Below are positions 38,094 through 50,500 of a DNA stretch of 64,000 nucleotides, in pieces. The notes beneath the pieces are model-generated. The model was not told where the DNA came from, did no database searches, and saw only the letters and a program-made list of their open reading frames with translations. The stretch lies in contig OY727098.1 in the NCBI GenBank assembly GCA_963402885.1, positions 15,734,717-15,798,716 of the forward strand. Direction: 5' to 3'. Position 1 is the stretch's first letter. The number at the start of each line of letters is the position of its first letter. Source of the DNA: Antedon bifida. Lineage: Eukaryota > Echinodermata > Crinoidea > Comatulida > Antedonidae. The position numbers and the translations under genes are program-made.

Positions 38094-38661
38094 ATAAAGC
38101 ACGGAATTGGTAATTTAAAATACTGTAGTTCGTAGAAATTCTAATTTAAAAATCCGACTAACAACTCGTTGCCACTGCTTGATTGTCACAACGTGCTGTT
38201 ATGTTGTTCCACACAAAAATGTTACCGCTGCATTTATGTCTCTAAAAATAATCCATCAGTAATTTACTACGGATGACACAGTCATTAGTGTATAAAAATA
38301 ACAGAAGAACTATACTAAGAATAATACAAATATACACCGTGTTAAAAATGCTGAAAATAGAATCGAAAAGGCCTAGGTTATCGGCATTGTAATCTGCAGT
38401 TATGCCAAAAGGAGACGAAGCAATTAATCATCAACAAATATAACAGATGTCCTTACGGAGCCACCTTACCATTAGATTCGTTAGCTCATCATGGTCAGTT
38501 GTTTTTGTCCCAAAATCGCATGCATTTGCCATTATAATAGCTTAAAACTATACAATTATTGTATCGGGCTAAAACAATGTAGGCCTAGTGGAGACTGATG
38601 GATGATCCCTTGTGTACAGATCTTTAGGCCAGGTCGATAGGAGGAGGCTGCATAAATAATA

Positions 38662-38686
38662 TTATGATGATGATGATGATGTGAAG
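38662..38686. repeat. (GAT)n microsatellite
   Basis: A run of GAT/ATG triplets in the ABCG2-TERT gap. Confidence 0.85.
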
Positions 38687-38799
38687 CCAATAACGATCGA
38701 TGCGCGAGCATGCAGTTGATGTGAATTAGCGATGCGTAGAGAGCGCGGGAAACTCAAATTAACTTTAGATCGATATTTATCAATATTTAATAATTTATT

Positions 38800-39205
38800 A
38801 TTAAACGCCCGCTTTGAATAAACGCTCCCCACCAACATCGTTTGGAATAACCTTTCGAATAAACTCCCGGCGTTATTTTCTTTTATCGAGTAAAACGCCT
38901 CCGCCACATACGCCAGCACATCAATATTGTAATAGTATTTATTAGTAGAATTCCTTGATCTACGATTTACCTCATATTTTTATACAAATTTAACTGTCGC
39001 CTATTCTAGTAAAACTTTTTGATATTGTGTTGTATTCTGGTGGAATGTATTTCATTATGTTACCATTGAGGAAATATATATAGGCCTATATATTAAAATG
39101 ATTATATAATATATTAATAATAATAATACAATAATATATTATTGATTAGGCCTAGGCTACACCAAAACAACTAAACGCCCCGGACGTTTATTCGAATAAA
39201 TATAC
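38800..39205. repeat. Dispersed repeat with AAACGCC/GAATAAACG motifs
   Basis: AAACGCCCGCTTTGAATAAA and CTTTCGAATAAACTCCCGG occur near the left end. TAAACGCCCCGGACGTTTAT followed by TCGAATAAATATACGG occurs at the right. These look like related ends of an old element, but its boundaries are not certain. Confidence 0.35.
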
Positions 39206-39365
39206 GGTAATTATTTTAGGTTTGCTAATTCTATCGAGAATTTCAGAAGGGTGCCGTGAACCGGATCTGCACCGGATACAGGTTGGACAGGAACCAAGGT
39301 AAGATTACCGATAGAAGACTAACAGAGGCAACATTTAGAAGAAAAAAAAGAAGTCTTAAGCAACA

Positions 39366-39580
39366 TCTGTTTTCTTCTTATTTTGGTAGGAGGATAGACA
39401 GATGCCATTTTCTCACTCGAGCTCCTGTGAATTCTTTTCCGGCAGTCATATGGGAGCCTCAAAGTGCTGGAGAACGGAGCGGTGTACTGCTAAATTTCTT
39501 TTTCTTCTTGTTATCTTTGGATATTTTATGGATCATTTTTGTGTGTAAAGCGCTTAGAAACGTTGTATTAGGCGCTGTCA
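39366..39580 (+). mobile_element. Dispersed repeat F, copy 1 (SINE/LINE tail-like)
   Basis: It shares CAAAGTGCTGGAGAACGGAG and TTTTATGGATCATTTTTGTG followed by TGTAAAGCGCTTAGAAA with 53772-53975. The ending resembles a common invertebrate SINE/LINE 3' region. The open frame that runs through it is not a gene. Confidence 0.6.
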
Positions 39581-41069
39581 CGCCAAATGAGGTACCGCTG
39601 CCAAATGAGGTACCGCACTTAATTTGGCGTCTAAGGCGCCAAATTAGGTACTATTGCAAAATGAAGTTCTATTGTCATTTTTTAAAATACAGTTTATATA
39701 AAACAATCATATTTAGGCCAGTATTAAACTACAATATGCATTATGTGTTGTTACGCCTGTTATTAGATCACCATTACATTAAATTAAATATAAAGCAGAA
39801 AATAGTTATCCTTTTTTGATTTTCGTCGAATAGATCGAAGCGGAAGTGCTTCGGTCATGGTCCGCAAATTATATGATACGCCTTGTGTGCCAAAATCTTT
39901 TTACTGCTTTTTAGCAGTGCAGATTGTCTGTGATCAAGCAGAATCTGAGGATTTACCTGTGCTTGGGGGTCTGTCTATCAAGGTACAACATTTCGACGAA
40001 GCCAATTTAATATTTTTATTTTTTTAAATATCTGTAGAATGCGTCGTCATTTATTCTGAAGCTAATACTGTAGGCCTATATACCGTAATCAGGCGGTATT
40101 AAGGCTAGTTCACGTACAGTAGAATTCACGTAGAACGTAGGTGTTGTTGCTTGATTGTAAATTGCCCAGATTCTTCATTAGAAAAGAACTGATATTAAGG
40201 TTAATTCTGGAACTGATATTAAGGAGTTTTTAGAACAGATATTAAGATGTCCTCTATAAACGGAGTCCTCAAACTCATATAAGAGGTCCTCTTGTGAAAT
40301 CAGGTTCCCGTCGAATTTATTTCAGCTAAGTAGCTAAATTATCATGGATTTCGTACCCACCATTCCATCGATAGCTTTTTTTTCTCTCTTTTGTGGCGCA
40401 AACATATTATTTAACACATTTGTTAATTCCCAATGTCGTTACAATTCATCAGTAACATTTTTACATTTATCAATTCCGTATTTTACCTCCTATTTCATTA
40501 ATGTTCATATTTTTCTATACACTTGACAATGATCATCATTATCATCTATATCTCGTTTTAAAATATTTTACACATAAAGAATTTGTGAGATTTTCATTTG
40601 TTTGTTTTCATTTTACAACCCGGATTATACAATGATTTATATACAAGATGAAACGAAATAAAATCAGATCAGTACCACCTGTAACTCGTATCACAGTGAA
40701 TTCCTTTTCTGATAATCGTAGCAAATTAGAAATTATATTAGCATAATAGTATTTCTTAAAGTTACCCATTTTTCTATACTTGTTTCTTTATTGTTATATG
40801 TTTCACATTCAATGTTATATAGCATATTGCTTTTAAATGAATTCCATAAAAATTTACCCACTGGCTTATTTAATGCTGATTTATTCTATAAATAGTGAAG
40901 GCTGCAAATGTGTAAATATAGGCCTAATCTACTATTCCATCGATATAGCTAATTAAATTACTGTATGTCAATAAATAATATATTAACTTGATTACAGTAG
41001 CATCCCACTCTCATCACCCCACAAAGTATAACAGTGCATGCATGTTCCACATTATGTACGACGTATAAT

Positions 41070-41830
41070 TGATGGAACGAACAACCGAGATGAAAATAAC
41101 GCATGCAATCTCCATTGCAAAATTAGGTTCCATTTAAGTATAAATTCTAATATTCCCGACCTCAAAATAATTAGTGTTATAACTAACTGTATTTAGCTTC
41201 CTAGAATTTCGTCCACCCCTCCAAACGTGTTTCCAACATCGTATCAAACAAGGTGACCGACTTCATTGCAAAATTAGGTTCCATTGCATTATTGCGAATT
41301 TAAGGTTCCCCCGACTTCGAAGTAATACTTGCTTAGAATTTCGCTCAACGCCCCATTCCCATCCAAACTTTTTCCCACATTGTAATATGATCTGAACAAA
41401 CTACTTTATTGCAAAATTACGTTCAATTGTTTGCGAATTCACGTTGTGTTCCCAACCTTAAAATAACTCATGTATTTAGCTTGCTTAGAATTTCGCTCAC
41501 CACATTCCCGTCCAAACATTTTCTCACATCGATATGAACAAATGAGATGACGACTTCATTGCAAAATTAGGTTCAATTATTTGCGAATTCACGTGCTTTT
41601 TTCCAACCTCAAAATAAGTATCATGTATTTAGCTTGCTTAGAATTTCGCTCACCCCATATCTCATCCAAAGTTTTTTCCCACATCATATGAACAAGATGA
41701 CACGACTTCATTGCACAATTATGATCCATTATTGCGAATTTATGTTCAAATGTTCCCAATATCAAGGTACTAAAAGTACCAGCTGAATAAAATATCTAAC
41801 ATATTGCAAAATGAGTCTCTATTATTGGGA
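41070..41830. repeat. 150-bp degenerate tandem array
   Basis: The phrase ATTGCAAAATTAGGTTCCA or a variant recurs near 41113, 41264, 41409, 41560 and 41709, a period of 145-151 bp. Each unit also has GCTTGCTTAGAATTTCGCTC and a TTCCCACATCGTAT-like segment. About five diverged units, an old satellite-like array. Confidence 0.75.
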
Positions 41831-42299
41831 ATGTTTCCGACATCAAAGATTGTTAAAACTTGATGAAAATGCCATTAGGATTGGTGAATTAATTAGTTAA
41901 TTACCATTATTTATTTATTGTGATATGCATGTTCAACTGTTACCTTCTATTACGGCACGTAACATGAAAAGATTGATACTAAAAGAGAACTCAAAATTTG
42001 GTTTCATTATCTATTTATGTTCTAAATGTTTCCGACCTTATGAGTTATTGTTTTGATGAAACAATTTGATGAATTTCCCCTCGAAGTAGGCCTACCTGTA
42101 GCCTGCCATCCCTTATTTATTTATTATAGGTCACACACACACACGTGTGATTAAACTATTAGCTATGGTTAACGCCTTTATTAGGCTACCTTAATTCGGC
42201 CCGTTATATCCGTAAAGTTGGTAACTTATAACATGGTCAGAGAGGGCGCGTTTCTGTTTTTCTACGACGTAGAGAGGCAAATTCTTTTGTACTAAAATG

Positions 42300-43325
42300 T
42301 TTTTTTCACGCTGCTGCTTTAAATATTATTATTTTTATTTAGCCAGGTACGTCCCAAGAAGACTACTCATTCAAAAGCTAAAGCAAGCAGCAGTTATAGT
42401 TCTAGAGGCCGACGTTTTTGGTACTTTGTAAACTAGGACGGGTCATGGTAAAATTACAAACCCCAAAGCACGTCTGGGAGAAGAGAGTCTATGAAAAAAT
42501 TGCTGATAATACAGTATTATATAGATGCATGTGGACAGTAATCTATTAAATCTTGTTCAATAAATAATGACTTTGTTCTTGCTGTCAACCTAGGCCAGTA
42601 TTATAATAATTCACTGTCAAATAATCAAAACATTATTTCTGGAAGTTACAATGAGTCTCATTTGACTGTAAATCTAGACCGATATATATAATACTGTAAT
42701 TCGCTGTCAGATAATCATTGAATTATTATCAAAACAGTCCATATACAGTAATAGTAAAGTTTTTGGTTGTAATAGGATACAATTTGTTGACACTTGAAGC
42801 ATCTAGGCTTGATGAAGTGACCCCCAGACTTGACCTTAGCAATAAAATAAACTAAAGTGACAGAAATTGAGTCTGTTTAGTATAATAAATTAATATTATT
42901 TAGACATCATTTTTATTTAAATTATTTAATAAGCACATCATCTTTTACAGATTCAGTATTTTTTATTTTTCAATTTCAATTGCACAATTATGACATATCA
43001 AAGCATGAATTCGTGTTGTATTTTACTTCAAATACGAAAGTTATTCACTTCTGTAACAAAAATATAATATTTATTCATGTATAAAAACAGAAAAGAAACG
43101 TTTAATTATAACCCAAAAACAATTGTCTGACAGACAATTTAAGTATTTTTTGCTTTAAATTACATTTTTTCAGGTAAATAATTGTTTGGTTAATGTCAAT
43201 AACTATTATGTGACAATAAAATGACACATTCAAAAACAAATTTAAAATAAAAAATATTTTTTCAGAGGGACAATATATCTTTAAAACTGTTACGTCAACA
43301 AGCGAGCAGCGTTTTTGGTAAGAAA
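42300..43325. repeat. 1-kb dispersed repeat G, copy 1
   Basis: It matches 60119-61105 along its length: shared AAATTACAAACCCCAAAGCA, TGACTTTGTTCTTGCTGTCA and CTGTTACGTCAACAAGCGAG. Its last part resembles one half of MITE family E (45261-45585). No coding frame, so probably a non-autonomous element. Confidence 0.8.
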
Positions 43326-43593
43326 TATTTCTTGTTTTAAACTTTAATCAAGCATCGTTTTGGAATCCACGTTGTTAGTTTAAATTCCTAACCATAATAT
43401 AATTTGGATTTCTCACACCTTCCAACCATCTGTCTTTACTTTTACATGAACAAATAAATATCCTCCAAATGCAACACAATTTAAAAGAATTGTTTCTACA
43501 ATGATTTCTTCACTCTGCACACAATTATTATTTCCACCAAATCATAAACAATTTACAAAACATAATTTAACATTTCATTTTACAGGAAATCTA

Positions 43594-43703
43594 AAAATAA
43601 TGATTTTATTTCTTCAGAATATAAACAAATGTAAAGCTTTAATACTTTTAAGTATTAAAGCTTTACATTTGTTTATATTCTGAAGAAATAAAATCATTAT
43701 TTT
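43594..43703. repeat. Perfect 110-bp palindrome
   Basis: Arms 43594-43647 and 43650-43703 (54 bp each) are exact complements around TT. The centre reads AATACTTTTAAGTATT. A smaller palindrome (TTTTACATAT ... ATATGTAAAA) follows at 43701-43725. Perfect identity implies a recent origin, or an assembly foldback artefact. Confidence 0.9.
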
Positions 43704-44039
43704 ACATATTAAAATATGTAAAACTTGTTAATAACAAAAAAAACATCCAATTGCATCTTCAGGGATTTCTTCATCTGATATTACATTAATGTTACAAAAG
43801 AGATCATAATTTCTATATATATATATATATATATGTATGTATGAAGTACCATATTTTACCTTTTCATTTCAGTGTTTCTTCACAATATACATTAGTGTAG
43901 GGGTTCTCAAATGCGGCCCACGAGTGCATTATATGGCCCGCAAGGAGCTACTGCTAAAATATAACATGTAAGTCTAATACAAAGTGGTCCTTTAAACCAT
44001 GAATTTCTGGGAGCTTCATCCCACAGACCACGGAAGTAT

Positions 44040-44215
44040 GTTCTATATAAGATTAGATCTAGATATTTTTTATCTTAGATGTATGTGTTTTATGTTTTTG
44101 TTATCTGTCAAGGGGGTGTAGAAAGAGGTGCTCGTCATCCTTTTTATTTTGCTGCTCTGTGCTTTGTATCTGTGTTGCAGTGATAAGTTTAATAAATTGT
44201 AAAAAATAAATAAAT
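44040..44215 (+). mobile_element. Possible non-LTR retroelement 3' tail
   Basis: It contains TCTGTCAAGGGGGTGTAG and GCTCTGTGCTTTGTATCTGT, ending in a short AAATAAATAAATAA tail. It looks like the 3' end of a truncated LINE-type element; no coding frame. Confidence 0.4.
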
Positions 44216-44283
44216 AAGATTATTTGTATATTTGTAATTGCAATCACCCTGCGTTAGTGGGTCAACAATAAAATGTAACATTG

Positions 44284-44314
44284 TATAACCAAATGAATTC
44301 CTCCATGGTATAAC
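44284..44314. mobile_element. CATGG micro-palindrome, partial copy
   Basis: A 19-bp insert CAAATGAATTCCTCCATGG (44290-44308) is flanked by TATAAC at 44284-44289 and 44309-44314. One arm is nearly lost but the 6-bp duplication is exact. Confidence 0.55.
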
Positions 44315-44503
44315 ACATGCATATCAATCACTTGTTGTTTAGAAAACAAGTATTAAAATATAAATCGAATATAATGTAATTTTCACTGTTATAATATAGA
44401 TTAGCCAAAACAAATAGAAATAAATAGAGTACTACTTATTACATATACCACATGTAGGCCTACTAGACTACTGTAGGATTTGACAATACCAGGCTTTCTC
44501 ATT

Positions 44504-47500
44504 TTAAGAGACAATAGACTTGAAATCTTCCGGGAGAGCTGGCAAAGTCGCATCAATCAGGAGCGGTTTCTATGATAAAACAAAATTCAATACATAGTTC
44601 AAGTCAAACTAATGTAAAAAGAAACAATGATTTGGGTAAAATGGCCCAGGTATATGAGACCTTAATGTCACTAATTCTAGGTTTTCACAAGATACTAAAG
44701 CAAGCAACTTCACCTAAAACAAGCTGACTTGGTGATTGTAATTTAATTTAATTTTATTTCATCACCCTACAGTGCCCATACGTCACCATTAACAGGGTTG
44801 AAAGACAATATAGTGTAAAATAATATAATATAATTGTCAAATCACTTTCATGCAGCTTGTGGGAACCATGTATTGCTTGCATGGACTATCGTTTTAAATA
44901 AAATGTTTTAAATAAAACACATCAAATCACAAAACAAATCACAATACAGAAGACATTTTACCAAAGGTTTTGGTATCTGTTGCTGTTTTCTCAAAAGTTT
45001 GATAAACTTTTTGTACAATGATGGATGCTGTTCAAACTTTGTTATTGCTGCTTTACAACCAAGCCTAAAAAAATATAATGTTAACATAATGGACTCAGTA
45101 TTCTAGCAGATCTTACTCAGTTCTGTATTTAAACTACAGTATTCTAGTATCATATTATTGCAAAGTTTGCATAAAGCACTTTTACCAAACAGTAGGCCAT
45201 GTAAACATCAAACATATACTGGTAATTACGCACACTATTTGTATATTTAGGCTTATATTCTTAAAGATGTATTGTCCCCCAAAAACATGAAAAAGAAGAT
45301 TAATTAAATCAGACTTTGAATAGGTTATTTTGTAGTTTTAATAAGTAGAAAAAACAGGAAAAAAACAATGTTTTCACTTATAAAATGAGAAAATAAATGG
45401 TTAAATTCAACCAAAAACCCATTGGCTGGCAGCAAATTTGATTATTTTTCCTTTAAATTACAGTTTTTTTCAGATAAATAAATTTCTTTTCGATCCAATT
45501 TTTGGTCAAAATGGATAACTATTATGTGACATTAAAATGGCATAACCAACCAAAAATGTTTTTCAGGGGGAAAATACATCTTTAATTTATATAGAATGTA
45601 AATATTTGTATATTTAGGTTTATGTTTTAAATTTATATAGAATGTAATGGCATAGTTTAATAGAGATGAATAAGATAACCTTCCAAACATATATAATCAC
45701 ATCACCCAGGCCCAGTAATTCTAGAAATTGTATTAGTTATTTTTAAGAAACAAGAAATAAAAATTGACCAATGTTATTACCAGATAACTTCAGATCGAGT
45801 GATTGTAAATGGCATTTGTTGTTTCTTTAAGTAAAACCTCTTTACTGTACGTCTGTAGAACTTTGAAAACAACCTAAACAGCATACCTGCAGTTCAGACA
45901 AGGATAAAGCTGTGAAATTATACTGAGCATACATAACATAATACATGATAATAATGATGTAATTAAAAACAATAAATAAACATAGAAGTCAGTGAGCAGA
46001 GTAAAGCTCTTTCTACACTATCAAACTAGTTTGACAAAGTGTGATGTGCCCAAATATGGTAGTGATATGCCAAAATATGGTAGTGAGATGTTATCGTGTC
46101 CATATTATGGGCACATCACATTTTTTTTGTCACATAAAGTTTGATAATGTAGACAGAGCTTAAGAGCTTCACCAAACTTGTTTTAGCCACAGCAGACATA
46201 TTTTACTGCGCTTTCTACACTATTACCAACTTAAAATGTTTCAACTACAAATCTTAAAATATTGCATTATTGAGAAAACAGATCACTTGAATAAATAAGC
46301 ATGATCATAGTTTACATTGAAGTAAAATCATTATGTACTGAAAAGTCAACAATTTATATAAGCAACCCAGGTAGCTTGGGATAACTGGCTAATTTATTTT
46401 TACGATGTTTCTGTATAATTAGACCAAAATGGTCACTTCAAGTTCTTTATTTATCTGAGGTCAAAGGTTATTTACAATAAACAATTATAAATCTAACTTT
46501 AATGCAGACTTATACAATTTAAAGGTAACTTATCTTTGAAGGTTATTTATATTATGTCAGTATGTATAAAAATTATCAAACCTGTTTTGGTTTTTTTTTT
46601 TAACTAATTTCAAAATTACCATTTTACTTTTAAAAATGTCCTCACAGAGGTGGGATGAATACATTTGCATAACGACAGGGTTAAAACCTTACCTTTAAAA
46701 GCTTTTGGATTTTGTTGTGGTTTATATTCCTGCGGCAAGGTGCGTTGATATGAGTGGAAACGGTAAGCTTGCAACAGAAACATTTCATAAATATTCTTCA
46801 AGCAGATTTCCTTTTTGTTGATCTATAATAAAAATTTCATGACATTTGTTTTGATTTATAAATTCTATTAATTTTAATTTATTTTTTAATTGTTGTATGT
46901 TAATGTCAAATTGTAATGATCAGCTTCGGCTGGATGGACAAATATATAAATAAATAAAATAAATTTCAAGTTTTAGACTATTTTATTGGTTTTCAAGTGT
47001 GTGGCATCAACATTTGTATTATTTGTATTATTTGTAAATGTATATGTTTTATTGTGCTACTGTTTGAAAAGAAAAGATTCAAGATTATTATTAAAACCAA
47101 TGCACTATTATTGCTTGTTTAGGTAAGCCTAGTTAAGGTAGGTATAAGGCATAGTATGAAATAAATATCTTTTATATAAGATAGTAAACTCCTGTTGAAT
47201 ACATTTCTACAAATCAAAAAGATGAAATCACAAAAATGATTGTGAAATTCATACTTCATAAAATTAGGGATCACAAAAAATGTGAAATATATATAAAATT
47301 AATTTTGCAATAATCCTAGAAATTGTTAAATGTTTCACTCACTCACCTTGGGATCAACATAAATAGCGGTTTTTGTAAACATACTTTGACATAGTTTACT
47401 TTCCATGTTATTTATCAGATCTCCATACCTTGTAATGGACATAGTGAAACGCATGTCTACAAAGGATAAAAATGGCAATAATTATCAAACTAGGAAAGCT

Positions 47501-50500
47501 TACAGTAGAACGATAAATCTAGGAAAGTGTTTTCATCACATGATCTAGAAAAGAAACTTCTACCTAAAAAATGTACCACTTTAGATTAATAAAACTCTTC
47601 TTGTAAATAAAGCAAAGGTGAAGAAGAACTGTTTTTTCATTCATAATCTATTTAGTTTCTCAAATTGGTGCTGAAATTTTCATCAGAATGCAGAGGAATA
47701 GGAATTCTAAAAGTATTTGAACTACGGACCATGGTTAGCAAGCATATTAACCACCAAGTGTTTGTCTCTTGGTTAAATATTACTTCCTTGATTTTGGAAA
47801 AAAAAATGATCACATTCATTTTGCGCCTTGTGGATATGTGCACTTTATAAATCTTATTATCTTATCTTATCTTTTGAAGTAGCTAAATAGCAAGTTAAAA
47901 AAACAATAAAAAGAGATAAAGTCTTTACCAACATTCACATAACGAGAATAATCGTTCATAACATCAAGTGTTTCTGGATTGACTAAAATTCCACACCATG
48001 GAAATAAGCCTGAAAAAACAACAGTACATCATAAGCCAAGATATCCGTGTTTTACTGTTAGTAATTGACACATTAAGTACAGTACTGTATACAATATATT
48101 CATCACTTACCACTACAAGTTTCAACTTGTTCTCCATTGTAAGTGAAAGGAAAGTTGGCAAGTGTCTTATCAAAGCGAACTTTACAACCAAACCCTTCAA
48201 TTCCTAGAAAATTAATAATTATTACAGTTGTATTTTTTGTTTTTTTTCTACAATTTCTCTTACGAGAGAGCTTTCACTGAAATTCCACCCTGTTTATAGA
48301 CAGATGAAATTGTGATATACCAATAAAGCCTGTTTTCCATTTGGACACAATGTAAGACGATGGGTCATCCAAATGGGATTGGTTAACTCACTTGCGTTGC
48401 GCATACATTGTTGACACAATGCAAGACAATGGATCATCCAAATGGGATTGGTTAACTCACTTGCGTTGCGCATACATTGTTGACACAATGCAAGACAATG
48501 GATCATCCAAATGGGATTGGTTAACTCACTTGCGTTGCGCATACATTGTTGACACAATGCAAGATGATGGATCATCCAAATGGGATTGGTTAACTCACTT
48601 GCGTTGCGCATACATTGTTGACACAATGCAAGACGATGGATCATCCAAATGGGATTGGTTAACTCACTTGCGTTGCGCATACATTGTTGACACAATGCAA
48701 GACGATGGATCATCCAAATGGGATTGGTTAACTCACTTGCGTTGCGCATACATTGTTGACACAATGCAAGACGATGGATCATCCAAATGGGATTGGTTAA
48801 CTCACTTGCATTGCGCATACATTGTTGCATTGCGTCCAAGTGCCAACCAAGCTTAAACCTTTGTTCCTGTTATGATGCAAAGTAATGTGTCTATAATCGT
48901 CCAATCACAAGCGACAATTTGAATTATCAGTCATTTGTGATTGGGTTAGACTAATTGCGGTAGGCACCCAAACTTACACAATAAATTATCTTTACCATTT
49001 TTAGAACTAAACACATGCAAGTTGAGTAGTGAGTAGTGGAGTTTTAAGGTGGTTCCTACTATCTAGTTCTTTGTTTTGCCGTTATTGAAAATGCCAAACC
49101 AAATTATAAATTTTTTTTTAATGTTTTTTTTTTCAACTTACCAGGAAGTAGTACATTCAAGAAGTGTTCAGCTTTCTTTTTGTCTCTAGTCACAAATAAG
49201 TAGTCATCTGTTTGACGGACTAGAATCTTTAAAATAAACAAAATATTTGGGGTTTTTTTTATAAACGAAATGCATGGTTTGTGGGAAATTCAAACAAATT
49301 TTAACTCTAATAATCAAACTTCTTTCAGGTGCCAACATAAATCTCAAGTGGGATAACTTTAATTTTGTTTTATGACGATGTCTGTCGTGAATCGTGAATA
49401 CAGGAATTAGCATTTTTATGAGTTTTTTGATAATACATACATACAGTGCACATTTATTATGCTCTATTAATATATTGTATTCCTAAATTGAGGGAATGAA
49501 TTCATTTACCCCATCGTCAGCAATACCATAAAGGTGACATATCTCCATATACCCATAGTAGAGTGAAGTAAAAATAGCCGAAGTGCTGCCACCTTGATCA
49601 ATCCCACATTGACGGATAAAAAAACGTCCGCCTACCTGTATTTGAGATAAAGTGTGAACAAACAAATATTGTATACATACATACGGTACATGCTCGAAAA
49701 AAAAAAAGTGGATGAATTAATATAATTTGGTTACATTATTACACTGGGTACAAGAGTGGGTATGTGTGGATCCCACTCTCTATAGGAGCCTATTTTCAAC
49801 ATTAAGGTCAACTTTTAATTGACTTAACTTAAACTTATAATCCTATGTTTGTGGGTTTCATGGGTTAAAATCAATCGAACATAGTAAGTATAGGAAAGGC
49901 GATGATTTTAATATAATTTTAATGTTAATATGAGTTGCATCTGCATTATTGAACTAATCAAAAAATAAAATAAATAAAAATAATTATTTAGCATATCTTT
50001 TTAAACAAAATAATATAAAGAACACAAAAATACCTTTACTATATTGTGCATTAACAGCTGTTTCAAAATAGCCACGATTTCTCTGGAACCATAAAACTTT
50101 GTCCAAACCTTTGAAAGTATAAAGTACTTTGAATTATTAAAACATTTAATTAAAATGGATTTCCTTTAAGTTTTTAGGTAATCAACATCTAAACATCCAT
50201 ATGAACACTTATGTCAACATGGAACTGATTGTAACTGGTTATCCAATACTGCATACAGTATGCGACGCGATTCATAATTGAAAGAGGAATCAGTGTCTGT
50301 GTGCGCTTTTGTTGACTCGATTCAAAGCTTTCAGTTGTGTTTAGTTCCTTTCAATTTCAACCGAAATGTGTCTGTCAACATATTTTGACAACGACCTTAC
50401 AAATTAAATAAAGAAATACTTGTAGCCAAAAAAAAAACAAGGGCATATACATGGCTGCAGTCGCATGCTCAAATTTGAGTTAGTGTTTACCGACCGCCCA

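Larger units (their letters stand above)
36563..44503. other. 8-kb repeat-rich gap, no gene seen
   Basis: Upstream of ABCG2 and downstream of TERT. It holds a CATGG micro-palindrome, a GAT run (about 38662-38686), a repeat with AAACGCC motifs, one copy of a repeat shared with a TERT intron, a 150-bp degenerate tandem array, one copy of a 1-kb duplicated repeat, a 110-bp palindrome and a possible retroelement tail. A non-coding 5' exon of ABCG2 may lie here. No coding gene was recognised. Confidence 0.65.

Noticed and set aside
38662..38919. Minus-strand open frame of 85 codons
   Set aside because: It starts in the AAACGCC repeat and ends in a GAT run coding poly-Ser; no support as a gene.
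39256..39819. Open frame of 187 codons
   Set aside because: It runs through dispersed repeat F, whose second copy at 53772 is not open in the same way, and has no recognisable domain.
48345..48833. CRISPR-like look of regular repeats
   Set aside because: Units abut with no unique spacers, and the host is an animal.
48294..48856. Repetitive proteins on both strands (about 23-residue repeats)
   Set aside because: They are an effect of a 69-bp tandem array within a TERT intron; a period divisible by three keeps frames open.
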